Origin: Syncephalis plumigaleata
Lineage: Eukaryota; Zoopagomycota; Zoopagomycetes; Zoopagales; Piptocephalidaceae
Length of the DNA: 64,000 nt
Direction: 5' to 3'
NCBI GenBank assembly: GCA_025201365.1
Contig: JAIXMF010000002.1
Span: forward strand, 124,001-188,000
In this document: positions 46,569 to 59,073 of the stretch, one piece after another
How the letters are laid out: each line of letters starts with the position of its first letter
Position numbering within the stretch: the stretch's first letter is position 1
Program-made: the position numbers and the translations under genes
The notes under the pieces: generated by a model
The model's database searches: none
Told to the model about the DNA's origin: nothing
The model's input: only the letters and a program-made list of their open reading frames with translations

Positions 46569-47251
46569 CTACACCGTTTCGGTAATCTCCAATCGATAAA
46601 CGGTAATACGCCCGTAATGATCGCTACTCTGATCGAATATAATCTTCATACGTTGAATAGGCGCAGCTAATGCAGGTAATTTGAAACTGTTCATGGAAAG
46701 TTAAGAATCTATCTAATAGGATCAGTATACTGCAACATTATGCAATATTCAAAAAGGATATTTGTAGCGCGTTATTATCCTCTGGATAGAATGTGGCTAA
46801 TTCCGTGTACGGCTCTAGCTTGGTCGCGCCATCCATCGTGGTTATCGCTGCACCGAGCACACGTGTTATACTTCCAACGAATCCGCCCTGGAACATGAGT
46901 TGAAGTGTATCCGGTCTTACCGCTCTACCGAAATCAAGAGCGATATACTGGGGACTTTGCTAAAAGATAAAGACAAAAGAGACACTCATTATTCATGCTA
47001 CCTTGCAGTCAATACGCGAGTTATCTACCTGGTCTGAATTCCAGCATGTTTCCTCGCTACCATCAATTAAATGTTGTTTGCCATAGTTGGCGGTGTCACG
47101 ATTCAGCACTGAGCTCACCCTAATAAGTATGGCACGCGTTAATAATACGAATAACTCATTACTCGCTATAGTACAACTACTACTACAACAATATTTCGTA
47201 CTTGATACGTGTTTCAGGTGTAATGAGATTCACGCTATTAGCATTGCTCAT
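46569..47251 (-). CDS. NR2C2AP-like discoidin/galactose-binding-fold protein
   Basis: Four exons (47251-47202, 47119-47029, 46959-46762, 46688-46569) give a clean 152-aa frame. PETRIKVSSVLNRD, then DGSEETCWNSDQ, QFQGG-like (MFQGGFVGS), FYPEDNNALQ and a C-terminal DHYGRITVYRL match the animal protein NR2C2AP/TRA16 closely in order and spacing. The fold is a small jelly-roll like APC10 and discoidin. In animals it binds an orphan nuclear receptor; its role in fungi is not known. The last intron (46761-46689) begins ATATCCTTT and ends AC with a TTCTTAAC branch, a U12-type AT-AC intron. Without this splice the frame cannot be joined. Confidence 0.82.
46689..46761 (-). other. U12-type AT-AC intron
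   Basis: A 73-nt intron. The 5' site is ATATCCTTTTT, identical to the minor-spliceosome consensus over the first nine bases. The branch element TTCTTAAC lies with its A 12 nt from the 3' end, and the intron ends AC. Removing it joins codons CAA and AGT in frame (NNALQ to SFKLP), where human NR2C2AP reads NNSLQ and continues. No GT donor in this stretch gives a frame before an in-frame TAA. Confidence 0.85.
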
Positions 47252-47516
47252 CCTTACGCGGTGTATCGTGTACAAAAAGTGTCAAGTGTGTACAAAAAAG
47301 AAGAAAACTAGCCGAGTGCGTCAGTGGAACGTCAACACAATTTTCAAACGACTGATAGATACACCTCGTTGCATATAGATAGATAGCCGCTTTTCTTGTT
47401 CCTCCACTTTTCCTTCCTTCCTTCCTCTCTCTCTCTTTCTTTCCTACTCGCGCGCGCGCTACTTATACTATAGTCTATTATTGTTGTATTACGCTGTCTT
47501 TTGTCTAACTAGTAAC

Positions 47517-50500
47517 ATGGATTCCTCTGCTAGTCCTCGAGATCGACTACTATATGCCTTGGGGGAAATTACACTTCAAGACCCAACTCGTCTACAAGCA
47601 GCTGAGGAATTGTTACGAGAATGGACCACAGAAACAGGCTATTTCAGTACACTTCAGGTAGACAGGCTATACGCGAGACAGTACGCATACCAGTGGCTAA
47701 TCCTCTATATATAACATTATGCTATCTAGGATATATTCCTGAATAAAACACTGGACCAACAAATACGCTTGCAAGCCATTATCCAACTTAAGAATGGCAT
47801 AGGTCGTTACTGGCGTCGTTCCGCAAAAAGTAAGTAATAGAAACCATAGACTATTGCACACCAGCATCACTAAGTGCAATATACATGTATATATTATACA
47901 GTGCTCTGCAACGAGAGGAAAAGGCAATCATTCGAAATCGATTATTTGAGAATATGGACGAGGAAATATCACAGGTAACGTAGTAGATTGTCAAAACGAT
48001 ATCACTGATAAGCATCATCAAGCTTACTTATACGCATATACGCATATACGCATATATACACATATCTATTACAGTTAGCAATTCAGAATGCAGTGGTTGT
48101 TGCAAAGATTGCTCGTTGCGATTTCCCACTAGAATGGTATGCTATTAACTCAAGTATATTGTCATTTCAAATAGTATATATATGCACTAACACTTATCTC
48201 AACAAGGGAAAACCTACTACAAACACTATTGACAATGGTGCAATCAGCGTGTAACATTGCTGACCCATCACGTGCTCGACTAATCAAACAGCGTTCACTT
48301 TATACACTTCATCTAGTGGTAAAGTCATTATGCTCAAAGACATTGACAACAAGCAGAAAAGCATTTCAAGAGGTGAATGAGACACGCCATTGATTGTATA
48401 GGTTGTACAAACGAGAACTGACCTATTAGCATATTAGATATCACCCGAACTATTTTATCATGTTGGACAAGTCTATCATATGCATGTGGAACAATGGATG
48501 AATAGCTTCAAAGAGCAGCAACCATACCCGGAAATGATCGATGATATACAAGTGTCGCTTGTTGCTTTGAAATGTCTACGTCGATTGATGGCACATGGCT
48601 TTGAAGATTTCTCAAAATCTGAGGCACCATTGGTAAATGACAACAATTATTCATATATATATATTCATATAATAACCTATTATTCCACTACTGTTCTAGT
48701 CATTGTTTATGGGATTATGCGAGCATTTACAATACTTTTTAAATGCATGTAAGTAAACATCAAACACATTCACTTTGATTCTATCTCACTACTAATAATA
48801 TTATCATTGAGTAAAGATCAATTTATGGGGGATGTCGAGTCAATGGAAAAGAAACTCATTGGTAAACATATTACACTTGTTGGCAAACTATATCTTGATG
48901 TCCAGTATTACCGACCAATACCATTTGTACTGGCACCGAAATCTATGGAAATCATGCACATGTACTGGGGTGTTATCACGACACAAGCACAACAACACAC
49001 GATAGGTCAACCTACTGAATCATCAGCCATTGAACAGTGCTTGATTCAAGGTATATGTTTATTACGAGCACTCATTAAGAATACGCTATACATGCCGCAG
49101 AAAGGAGGTGAGCAGATAGAAAGAAATGATTACCTACATGGATTATAATAGTATTGACTTGTTATGTCATTCTTCTACTCAATTGATTAGCTAAAACATA
49201 TCAAGAAACAATGGATGCTCGTGCTATTCTTGATCAACAACTATTGACACCTGAATTCGCCACTACTTGTATCGAGACTGTTATAGGTCAATTTATGCCA
49301 TTATCATCTACTGATATTGAAGCATGGGAGAATGATCCAGAAAACTGGCTTATTGAAGAGGCAGCCGATGCGTATGAGTATAAATTACGTGTAAGTTACC
49401 CTTTGCACTGAACATGCAACTAAATACTAATGCTATATCATCATTGCTGTTATAGAAATGTGCTGAGAAACTTTTCATGGATATGATGTCGCAATTCCGT
49501 GAACAATTAGCGCCCGTTGTCATTGCTATGTTGAAAAAAGTATCAGGTAATATATATAGATATATATATACTATTATTACTTACTATGATCAATCGTGCA
49601 TCTAATAGATAGAACCGATACTCAAGGACTATTGCTTAAAGATGCCGTCTACTGCGCTATTGGACTGGGTGCACATGATCTATATGAAGTATTAGACTTT
49701 GATGACTGGCTACAACATCGTCTCTATTCCGAGTTGAACTTATTGACTCCCGGGTAATATAGAATATATATATATATATATTGAATAATGATAATTGTTC
49801 ATTACTAATAAGCGTGTAACCTATTCTGCAGTGACCATTATTACGTCGTCGTATTGCCTGGTTGATTGGTGACTGGGTGTCGGTTAAGGTGTCAAAGTCG
49901 GCCAGACCTGCCATCTATCGCGCTATCGTTGCATTGATGCGACCAGAAGAGGCCATTATCGTCAGATTGACTGCAGCCGAGAGTCTTCGTCAATATATCC
50001 TTTATACCAAGCACTATATAGATATATATATAGATATGAACAGTGGTTATAGCATTAACTGATTAATGATTACGCGTCGATGAATGGGAGTTTGAAGCGG
50101 TAGATTTCTCACCTTATTTAGAGGAAGCGGTCAATGCAGTGGCTCAAGTACTAAGTGATTCCGAGGAACCAGAAACTAGAATGCGTATTCTCAATTGTCT
50201 AGCAGTTATTGTTGAAAGAATGGAACATCAGGCAAGTCATCTATGATGCATGACAATCTTAGTTATAGATAGGCATCTAATTAATCAGTATTGTGTAGAT
50301 TGCTCCATTTGCTATACAAATTGCACATTTACTCCCACCACTCTGGGATGCCAATACTGAGGAGCACATGTTCCAAGCATCGATTCTAGTTACGGTGAAC
50401 AAGTTGATTGGCGTCAGTATCCTCCTAGATATCAAATAGTCGCGGTCATTATTGATCTATCTAACACTACTATCATCATTGAATAGGCATTGAAAGCTGA

Positions 50501-51863
50501 TTCATTCGCATTACACGGTCTAGTTGTTCCCTTAGTGGAGAAATGTGTCGATCCAAGCACGGCAAGTAGTATAGTATGATCATTCATAGAGGAGAGTATC
50601 ATAGCTAACTGTATTACTATAATAGCCACAATTTGTCTATCTAGGTGAAGAGGCACTCGATCTGTGGTGGGTGACCGTTCAGAATACACCGCAATTAACA
50701 CCCGAGATGGTCAAGTTACTACCACTGGCAGTGGCACTATTAGAGCATGGATCTGATAGTTTTGTCATATCACTTCGTATTATTGAGAGTTACCTATTGT
50801 TAGATGCCGAGTTTACATTAACGGTAAGTCATCATTTATACTAATGATTATAACTAATTGATTGTATTTACATATTGATGTATATAGCAATATGGTGAAC
50901 CATTACTTGGTACACTCACTACACTAATTGATGGTGGTAGAATACGAGCAGTACGAGGTATTCTACAATTGATAGAACGTGTCACGGAAAGAGCCCCGCT
51001 GCACTCTATGGACCCCTCATGATATCGACTGGCTACTACAAACGATGATCCAAGTGGTTATTAAGACGGAGGTATAGTAAAGTATATTATATGTTGACAT
51101 AATTTATTCATTCTATGTGTAGGAGCAATATAACGTTGTTGCCCATTATTTTGTCATATTGTCTCGTGTCATATTGGCAGATCGAGCAGCATTCCTTCAA
51201 ATACTTTATGATATGTCAGCTCATTGCATATGAGAGAACCGAGATATTTGGCGTATTCTTAAATACATGGTTTGAACGGGTATGTCATCGTCTTTCTTCT
51301 TTACTATTACTAACTTGCTTGCTAGTTTGACAACATTGGCCATCCAAAACAACGTAAACTATGTGCCATGGCATTAACTGAACTATTCGTATCAGGTGAT
51401 GCAGTCGTGTTAGACTATTTCATTCAATTCGTCATTGTATGGACGGAAGTACTCTACGAGATAAGATCAGAGAATGGTACAGAGTAAGTAGACACAATAA
51501 GTTAATAACATCTATCTAACTATTACTTAGTGATTTAATCCATGAGACTCATGAACCCATCATGGATGAAGATGTCTATCAAACACAATCACTAAGCACG
51601 GATACTGAAGAGGAGAAACGTCGTCGAACAGTAAGTGCTATATATTACAAGCATTGACTACATCATTATTAATAATCATTGCTGTTATTACTTGATAGCT
51701 ATTATCCACTGATCCAGTACATACAATGGATCTAAAGCAACAGGTACAGCATAGTCTATCCATATGCGATGATGTATTGGGCATGCCTGGTGCATTGCAA
51801 CGTGTTCAATCTGAATTGGACACTGATTTGGCTATTCAATTACGCGATCGATTAAGTCGATAA
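47517..51863 (+). CDS. Importin-beta family receptor, importin-11/Kap120-like
   Basis: About twenty exons, clear from 47517-47657, 47730-47829, 47902-47973, 48075-48136, 48207-48372, 48438-48632, 48700-48748 and onward to a TAA at 51861-51863. The N-terminus has the importin-beta repeat (TLDQQIRLQAIIQLKNGIGRYW) typical of importin-11, followed by HEAT repeats (DPENWLIEE.ADAYEYKLR, DAVYCAIGLGAHDL, RRRIAWLIGDW). These receptors bind RanGTP and carry ribosomal proteins and other cargo into the nucleus. Two to three junctions are out of phase by one base, for example at an A5 run (47825-47829) and a T5A3 run (about 48736-48743). One added base restores conserved residues at each, so I read them as homopolymer sequencing errors. 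Confidence 0.83.
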
Positions 51864-52035
51864 ACGTGTATCAATTACTCATTAGCAAGCAAGCAATTAA
51901 GCAATTAACAAATAAATAAATAAACTATCTCATATTCATTAACACAATAATAATTAATCCTTCCTTCATTCATTCATTCATGTATCAATGAGTGGAATGT
52001 ATACAACAGTTAGTTAATTAATTACTACGTTGTCA

Positions 52036-53266
52036 TTATTGCTGAATTACTTGATCTAGTGGTGTAGCATATTGAAATTCCTGACTAGTTTCATGTTCGT
52101 ATATATCCAATGCTACAATACAGCTCTCGCGTACTACTTGTTCGGGATCCTTTGCGAATTCACGTAATACCGGTAGACATTCGGGTGTAGCGATACTGCC
52201 TAATGCCTCGGCACATTCATGTCGTACCATGCCCATTTCATCGGATTTCGACAAGGAAGCAACGAGTGCGGGTACACTTGCTGGATGTTGCATCTGACCG
52301 AATACATAGGCTATTCATGATCAATATTAGTAGATGATTATGATGATATATCTATCTATTTATGTAAATTTACCAATTTCATGTCTAAATAAAGCACTAG
52401 TATCGTTGAATCCTTGGGCTAATGCTAGAACTGCTTCCTCTGTACCGATATTACGCAGGGCAAACATGGCACGATAACGTACGAATAATGGCAACGATGT
52501 ATCCATCAATTGCTTGCCTAGAGTAGCGATATCTTCCACACCACTTGTAGGTGGAGCTGGATCAATGGAAGTATAAGGGCTAGATACATCATTTAATAAA
52601 TGAATAAACAAATAAGAGGAAGCTATACTTGCCTATTTGAAGTTGTCTCTGATTGTTTATCCTTGCTATTCTCGTAGTTAATACGTGCAATGGCTAATTC
52701 GCATGTCTCAGCAATGACTGCAAGTGGATGTTGCACGAATTTATTCAATGTATCCAAAGATTCAGTTTGTCCAATGGCACCCATGGCTTCTGCAGCCTTA
52801 ATAACAATCATTAGTTTGTAAACAATTACATGTATCATTCACTACTCTTCTACTTACTTCATGACGAACCATAGGATCTTGTTGTTCATCTGAGAGTACT
52901 TCTGTAAGTACAGGCAAAGCATAGGCATTCTTCATCTGACCGAGTACATAGGCCAACTCATGTTTTAGTAGAGCAGATTCATCAGCAAATCCTATATTGA
53001 TAGAGTAGCTAGTCAATCATCTATTCTAATGAACATCACAATATGATATGCTTACCCTTAGCAATAGCATCAACTGATCGATCATCACCAATGCTTTTAA
53101 GCGTGAATAGAGCACGGAATCGCTCATGAAGTGGCACACTACCTGATGCATTGTTGAGTAGTGCATCAAGTTGTTGAACTATTTTGGGGTCATTACGAGC
53201 CCGCGTCAACAGGTCAGTATCATTGTCAAAGGACAACTGATGAGCAGCGTCTACTGATACCGTCAT
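52036..53266 (-). CDS. DOHH: Deoxyhypusine hydroxylase
   Basis: Five exons (53266-53056, 52991-52858, 52796-52633, 52579-52374, 52310-52036) give 329 aa without breaks. The protein is built from eight HEAT-like repeats in two halves. The four His-Glu iron ligands are present: LLKHE, MVRHE, LFRHE and MVRHE. It completes hypusine on eIF5A by hydroxylating deoxyhypusine with a di-iron centre. Length and order match the family (about 300-330 aa). Intron 3 has a GC donor (AG|GCAAGT), the usual variant for GC-AG introns, and the frame requires it. Confidence 0.95.
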
Positions 53267-53608
53267 AGTAATAACAAACTTGCTGGAATAAACTAAATGA
53301 ACTGGATAGAAAGCGATAAAAGAGCAAGATGATATAACGAATAAAAAAGAAATAAAAGATTTTTCATTATCAGATTTACAGTTTATGCGTGGATGGCAAT
53401 GAGCGGAAGCAATGATAAACTACACATCATCGGCTATAGTCGGCATAAATTGGTACGCTTTATGAAGAATGAATGTAGATTCCATTTGACTATCTCTCGT
53501 ACTACTTACTTGCTACACTTGAACACTTATAGCTTGTCACTAATTCATATTGCGATTGTGTGTTTGTACGTAACAAAGAAGTCGACTATCTACGCTTACT
53601 TAACGGTC

Positions 53609-54086
53609 ATGGCAGGACCACGTCTTGAGATATTCAAGGTGAATTCAATACTACTACTACTACTACAGCGATAATAAATAGACTGCTATAACGTCTTACT
53701 TTACTGTTTGTTTAATACGTAATATAGTTTGGCGTCTATGTCTTTTTTCCAATTATGTTTATGACTTGGATTGGTACACCTGAATGGTATGACCGTCATG
53801 TAGAACGTGTAGGTATATCATCATCATCATTATTGCCGCGTTTACTAAGCGATATGCATGTTAACACGATGCTTTATTAGTTGCGTACATCATTTAATCC
53901 ACCGGCTGAACTATGCAATGTAAGTCTACATCATAACAGATACAATTACGCATTCGATATTTACGCTTATTGCGTTGATAGAAACCGCCTACAACACGAG
54001 AAGGTGTACGTGAACAAGTAGAACGACTAAACGCCGAACGTCAAGCAAGACGCCAACAACGCCAGCAGCAAGAACAAGAACAATAA
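53609..54086 (+). CDS. PET100: Cytochrome c oxidase assembly protein Pet100
   Basis: Four exons (53609-53638, 53728-53808, 53881-53919, 53982-54086) encode 84 aa. LEIFKFGVYVFFPIMFMTWIGTPEWY is the conserved N-terminal transmembrane signature of Pet100, here kept in two exons. The rest is basic and Gln/Arg-rich. Pet100 sits in the mitochondrial inner membrane and is needed for assembly of complex IV. The NDUFS4 gene follows on the same strand. Confidence 0.88.
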
Positions 54087-54335
54087 TAAGAGGATGCTAT
54101 TCTCTAGTTCATCTTGAGATATACAATCGATATATATAACATCATAACAATCTTGTGTTATGCATTCTGAATAAATTGTATTCATGTTAAATCTTTTTTA
54201 GTCTCACCTTTATTGTAATAGTATAGTTAAAATACTGACACCATTATTGGATCAGTACTCCTCTCTCAATCTCACAACCAGATCGTATTCTCTTTTCTCT
54301 TTCCACTACTGATTCTTCATATTCATTCATTCATC

Positions 54336-55067
54336 ATGTTGTCCATGCAAGTGAATCTACTAAAAAGGACAACTATGCAACGCACTGTTGGTGTGCTTGC
54401 TAGTCTACGACAACAACAATGCTACTCGTCAAAAGCGGTTATTACTACACCGGCCACGGAGACTACACCATCTGTAACTGATGCTCCTGATGCAGAACGT
54501 ACATCGGGTGTACCAAGTAAGTAACAGCTAAAACAGAAGCTAGCTGTTGTTGTTGTTGTTGTTGTTAGCAGATGCATAGCTAATATGATAACAGTGGAGG
54601 TGGCCATGTCACGTTCGGTGCGTATCTTTTCACCTGCTAAGAATGCCATGCAATCGGGCGTCAATAATACACGTCAATGGAAGTTAGATTTCGATATTAT
54701 GCCGGAAGGTGCGCGCTGGGAGAACCCGCTCATGGGTTGGGCAAGCACGTAAGCATTACTGATGTTTATTAGTATTGATCGATATGTGAGACATTAACGA
54801 ATGGATAATATACATGTCATTAGTGCCGATGCTCTACAAGCAGTAGAGATGCAATTTGATACCAAGGAGGAGGCCATCTACTTTGCAGAGAAACAAGGTA
54901 AGATGCGAATATGAATGCAGCACTCATTCGTCATATCTAATCGTTATAAAATAAAAGGATGGACGTACTACATTCAAGAGCCTAAAGTGCGTAAATTCAA
55001 ACCACAAGTCTATGCGGATAACTTCCGATACAGTCCTGACAAGTTGCGAAACATTCATACTAAATAA
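54336..55067 (+). CDS. NDUFS4: NADH:ubiquinone oxidoreductase 18-kDa subunit
   Basis: Four exons (54336-54516, 54595-54748, 54824-54897, 54958-55067) give 172 aa in one frame. The first 60 residues are basic and Ser/Thr-rich, a mitochondrial presequence. The mature part has [30 protein letters not shown] and [14 protein letters not shown], diagnostic for NDUFS4, an accessory subunit that stabilises the N module of complex I in the matrix. Element copy C begins 44 bp after the stop, so the 3' end of the transcript may lie in element sequence. Confidence 0.95.
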
Positions 55068-55164
55068 GTGTTCATCTCTAATAAACTCCCTTTCTTCATT
55101 ACTGCTACTACAAGACTTTTCCTATGTTTAGCGCTGTGAGTCTTTTGTTTATGAATAAATGATA

Positions 55165-55600
55165 GCTATGATGATAAGTATTTAGATGTGAAAGTGATAA
55201 CCATCATGAATAAGTTTTTATTTGTTGTCCTTGTCCTTCATTTCTTGAACGTTTATAAGTAATGGCACTTGATGTAGTTGTATTGAACATCGTTTCCATT
55301 GCAAAGACTGAGAATAATCTGAATAACATTCAGACATGCTGCCATATCCCGATTCCATAAAATACTCGAATCCTTTACCATTCATGTCATCTTTACAATT
55401 CTGATGTGTGTATCTAATAGAATAATGAATTAGTATATTGTTATAGATTACACTATATTAAGAAGGCATGACAAGTGACAGTAGGATATCACGTCAATGA
55501 GAATACTTGAACACCATGTTCATTATTATCCACACTTGCGTATGATTTATTTGTGTTTCTTGATTAAAATAAACACATCGTATTTCACTACCCCTTATTG
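55165..55600 (-). pseudogene. Fanzor/TnpB-like C-terminal remnant, copy C
   Basis: Nearly the same as the remnant at 44080-44530, with scattered indels. On the minus strand it has IRCVYFNQETQINHTQVW-type coding, the intron-like block ending CTATTAG, then GFEYFMES in one frame with the WNRD-like motif recoverable only in the next. It is not open as read. Confidence 0.5.
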
Positions 55601-55619
55601 CTTTCTTATTCCAATCCAC

Positions 55620-57235
55620 TATGTCTACTACTACTACTACAGAGATATCGAGTAATTCCACTCGTCTTGTAGATTACTAGTTTGTTGAAGATATTCCATT
55701 TCATGACCAGCGTGTCTTCCGTAACCACTTGGTCATATCGAACTATTGCGTTTATCAGCATGTTGTCGCTCGTTAAGAAGCAGTATTCGAGATGATAGAG
55801 CATTATGGCAAGCACTATACCATAGGGATTTCCTATCGGATGTTATTATGTTAAAGAAATGGAATTCGTATTATGGTGTATACGCACGGATGTCAACAAC
55901 CCATGTACATCGATAAACGAGCCGATCTACTAGAGAATGTAGACTGGTACAACACATATCGTCGACGAGTGAGCACCGAGAATAATTGGCGATATGGACG
56001 ATGCAAGACCATGCGTATCGATATGGGACGGTACGAGGATGATGTACGCTATCACACCTCCGCTACATCTAATAATTTAGTGACCATAACACATAGTCAT
56101 TCAAACAAATCAGGATTGGAAAGTTATTATGCTTTAGAGCTTCTACCACATTCAAATCTTAGCTCAAGCAGTAATATTGAATGTGAAAGTACATTGTCCA
56201 CATCGCCAATGCTGTTTTGCTGGATAATGGCACCAATACTCGTTACACGTTTGTCTGGGTGATCATTACATAGCCGTATTTCCTGATAAATTCGAGTACG
56301 ATACCGACTATAATGTAGAATATTTACCCGTAAATATGATGACGTTTTAACTACATTCAATGTTCCAGCACGATATCGAGTGAAAAAAATCAAAGGGAAA
56401 TGGATATTGCTAGTGCGTCAATTAGAAGAGACAGTCGATGATATATTAATTTTTAAAGGTAGGCGTAGTAATTGTATAATGATACAATATATGTAGTACT
56501 AATAATCAATGAATTTAGACGAGATAATGGTATTCGATATAGAAAATAGTATTATGTGTCCAGGAAACATTGGTAATACGTGGAATGCAACTCGTTTCTA
56601 CAAAACAACAATAATGCAGCAATAGTATACACAGCAAAACTAGTCGATGATGATTATACAGATCGTATTGAGTGGGCATTATATCAATTCTCGAGCAATA
56701 ATCCTGTTGTACGATTGCGAAGTGGCTGGTTTGAATTACCTTATGAAATCCTGCCAGATCGTCTAGAATTCGCTTTTAATTCACCTGACTCACACATGAT
56801 ACTACAGCTAGTTAGAGACGAGGAAGACTATTCCTTTATAATTCATGATGCAGCATTAGGCGGCCAATGTAACACGCCAGAAAACCTTTATACTATATCT
56901 GATGATTGCTTACCAATCCCAGTGCTACAGCTGGATTTGAATGTGAAATTTACATATTGCTCCGAGGAAGTATGGACAGATATATCTTGTAGTGACGATC
57001 AAATATTACGGTTTCCAGGCGCGGAGTCATATCACCATATCATGGAAGCTTATACTTAATTACACCCCAGGATTCCAAAGATCCTAGGTTACTTGTGGAT
57101 ATCAATACAAAAGAAATAATACGCAAACCAAAGACTACAATTCCAGAGAAAAGATAAAGGTATATACAATGGTTGGTATACTATGTAGTGCAGATGCAAT
57201 CTACGAAAGTAATACATGAATACGGTGAACTATAA
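55620..57235 (+). pseudogene. F-box pseudogene, copy C
   Basis: Similar to the intact gene at 32999-34758 from the F-box region (RLSACCHSLRSSIRDDRALW at about 55750-55815, in shifted frames) to a C-terminal EYGEL at about 57220-57233. Many frame breaks divide it. Compared with copy B the middle part is more diverged, so copy C is an older duplicate or has decayed faster. Confidence 0.6.
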
Positions 57236-57392
57236 CTAGTATCAATAAATCATTATCATTCATCATATCTTATAACACATTGTTATTGATTACATTAGAA
57301 CGAGCAATATGTTTTTATCAATTAATAATAAATCGAGATGAAAAAACGTCATCATTTCCTTATTCTTCCCATTACGCTTTTCTGTTATAACA

Positions 57393-58967
57393 ATGACAAC
57401 GACTAATACAGAAGCGCTTTTAGTACTTCAAAAGGAGAACGGCACCTTCGAATGTACCAAGACTGACTGGACAACAAAGGCATTTCTACTCTCATTGCCG
57501 CGAGGTATGTTCATTATGTCAATTGAGAGCAAGAACAATATCGTAGCTAATGACAATTTACAGGTGCTTATACTGGTGCACGTACATTGGACCACGCTAC
57601 TCGAGTGGTCGACTTGGAAACACATATTATACGAATTGCCCACTCTTTCCAAAGTATCGATTTTGTCAATGATACGGCGACTCATGGAGGAAAGCGTCGA
57701 TCTATCAACTACAATCATGATTCGACTACTACTACTACTAATACTATTAATACTAGTGCAACACATGTCGAACGACCTGAATCACCATGGATGCACGCTA
57801 GTTTAGCATCATACCGTAATCCTAATGAATTGCGTAAACTTATAATGCCAGGTCTTGCTCTGGGACTTGATGAATTTCGACGTATCTTTCATTTGGATGA
57901 TCGTACATCGATGCTAGAGGCTAAAATCACCATACTCATACCTTATCCTGTAGAGGTAATAATTAATAATCATGTAAAACTATAAGCAAGCCATATATCT
58001 AATACGAATAATAATTGTAGAATGAGTTACCACGAATTCATATTCATTTGTGTCCACTTCATATGCCAAACGATATTCCATGTCGAGTATGTAATCGTAT
58101 TACAAAGTGGATATTACTAAGATACAAGACTAATTGATATGTGAATAGGTCAAGATATTTGGTGCACCTCGACATCATCCCTCCATTAAAGATTCATTAT
58201 GGGTGAGGCAAGTAGTACTGCTAGTTTACTCATGATTGGTGCTAATAATCAGTGTAATTAGAGAACGCGAACTACACGAGTCACTCAAGGGAAGTAACAC
58301 TAATGAAATAGTGTTATGCGACAATACACATCATACTATTTACGAAGGCACAAGTTCAAACTTCTTCGCTGTCATCTCTTCTACTTCTACTTCAACGAGT
58401 AACAACACTAATTTATCACTAGTAACTGCACCTCATGAACATGTACTACGTGGCACGATAATGCGCATGGTAGAGGAGATATGTAAGGAATTATCAATTC
58501 CTATTCAATATCGATTTGCCACGATAGATGAAGCTAGAACCGGTCAATGGCGTGGTGCATTCCTGACAAGTAATGAAATACGTGTATATATTTATATATT
58601 TACTAATCAAATTGATTACTAGGCACATCACGTCTTGTTCTACCAATACGATGGATTGATTTCTACGATGAAAGGTAATGTACGATTTATTATTATAATA
58701 ACTAAAGATAACCTAATTCTTATTTTGTAATCGCAAACAAAAACAAACAAACTGAAATCACTATTAACTACTTAAACATACATACATACATATGCATATT
58801 TGTTGTATTCAATGTCACATCGATGGTACACACACACACGCGTAACTACTACTACTACTACTACTAGTCCATCGGTCGAGTTGCCACATTGTACGTTAAT
58901 TGATGAATTACGCAGTAAAGTTGAAGAGAAAGTACGAGAAAAAGCGGAGAGAATCATAAATTCATAA
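57393..58967 (+). CDS. Class IV PLP-dependent aminotransferase-like protein
   Basis: Seven exon blocks: 57393-57504, 57564-57955, 58021-58086, 58149-58211, 58253-58569, 58623-58674 and 58868-58967. LPRGAYTGARTLDHATRVVDLETH opens the fold-type IV aminotransferase core. IYEGTSSNFF (with the residues that hold the cofactor phosphate), a TAPHEHVLRGTI block and AFLTSTSRLVLPI follow. This matches the D-amino-acid/branched-chain aminotransferase-like proteins of plants and fungi that have no assigned substrate. A Thr-rich insert occurs at about residue 100. The junction 58211 to 58253 is out by one base; family comparison (WVRQ, then RERE) suggests an indel. Catalytic Lys could not be placed with certainty, so activity is open. 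Confidence 0.75.
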
Positions 58968-58969
58968 TG

Positions 58970-58990
58970 ATGATGATGATGATGATGATG
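58970..58990. repeat. GAT microsatellite
   Basis: A run of ATG/GAT triplets just after the aminotransferase stop. Simple repeat in the 3' region. Confidence 0.6.
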
Positions 58991-59073
58991 GTGTGCGAGA
59001 TAAAGAGAGATAATAAACATATTACAGCATAGTATATCGTTTGTTTTCATGTTCCACATGATGATGAATCGCA

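Larger units (their letters stand above)
55111..57240 (+). mobile_element. Degenerate copy C of the F-box/Fanzor element
   Basis: The left end CAAGACTTTTCCTATG, then TTTAGCGCTGTGAGTC, follows TA (55109-55110) and aligns with the other ends of this family. A Fanzor-like remnant (minus) and an F-box pseudogene (plus) follow in the same order and spacing as copy B. The right end could not be recognised after the F-box stop at about 57235; the boundary given is the end of similarity. It is the most decayed of the three F-box copies at its ends. Confidence 0.55.

Noticed and set aside
57236-57392. Right end of copy C near GAGATGAAAAAACG
   Set aside because: Resembles part of the terminal repeat but lacks the TTTGCGC block and a TA-bordered CTG end.
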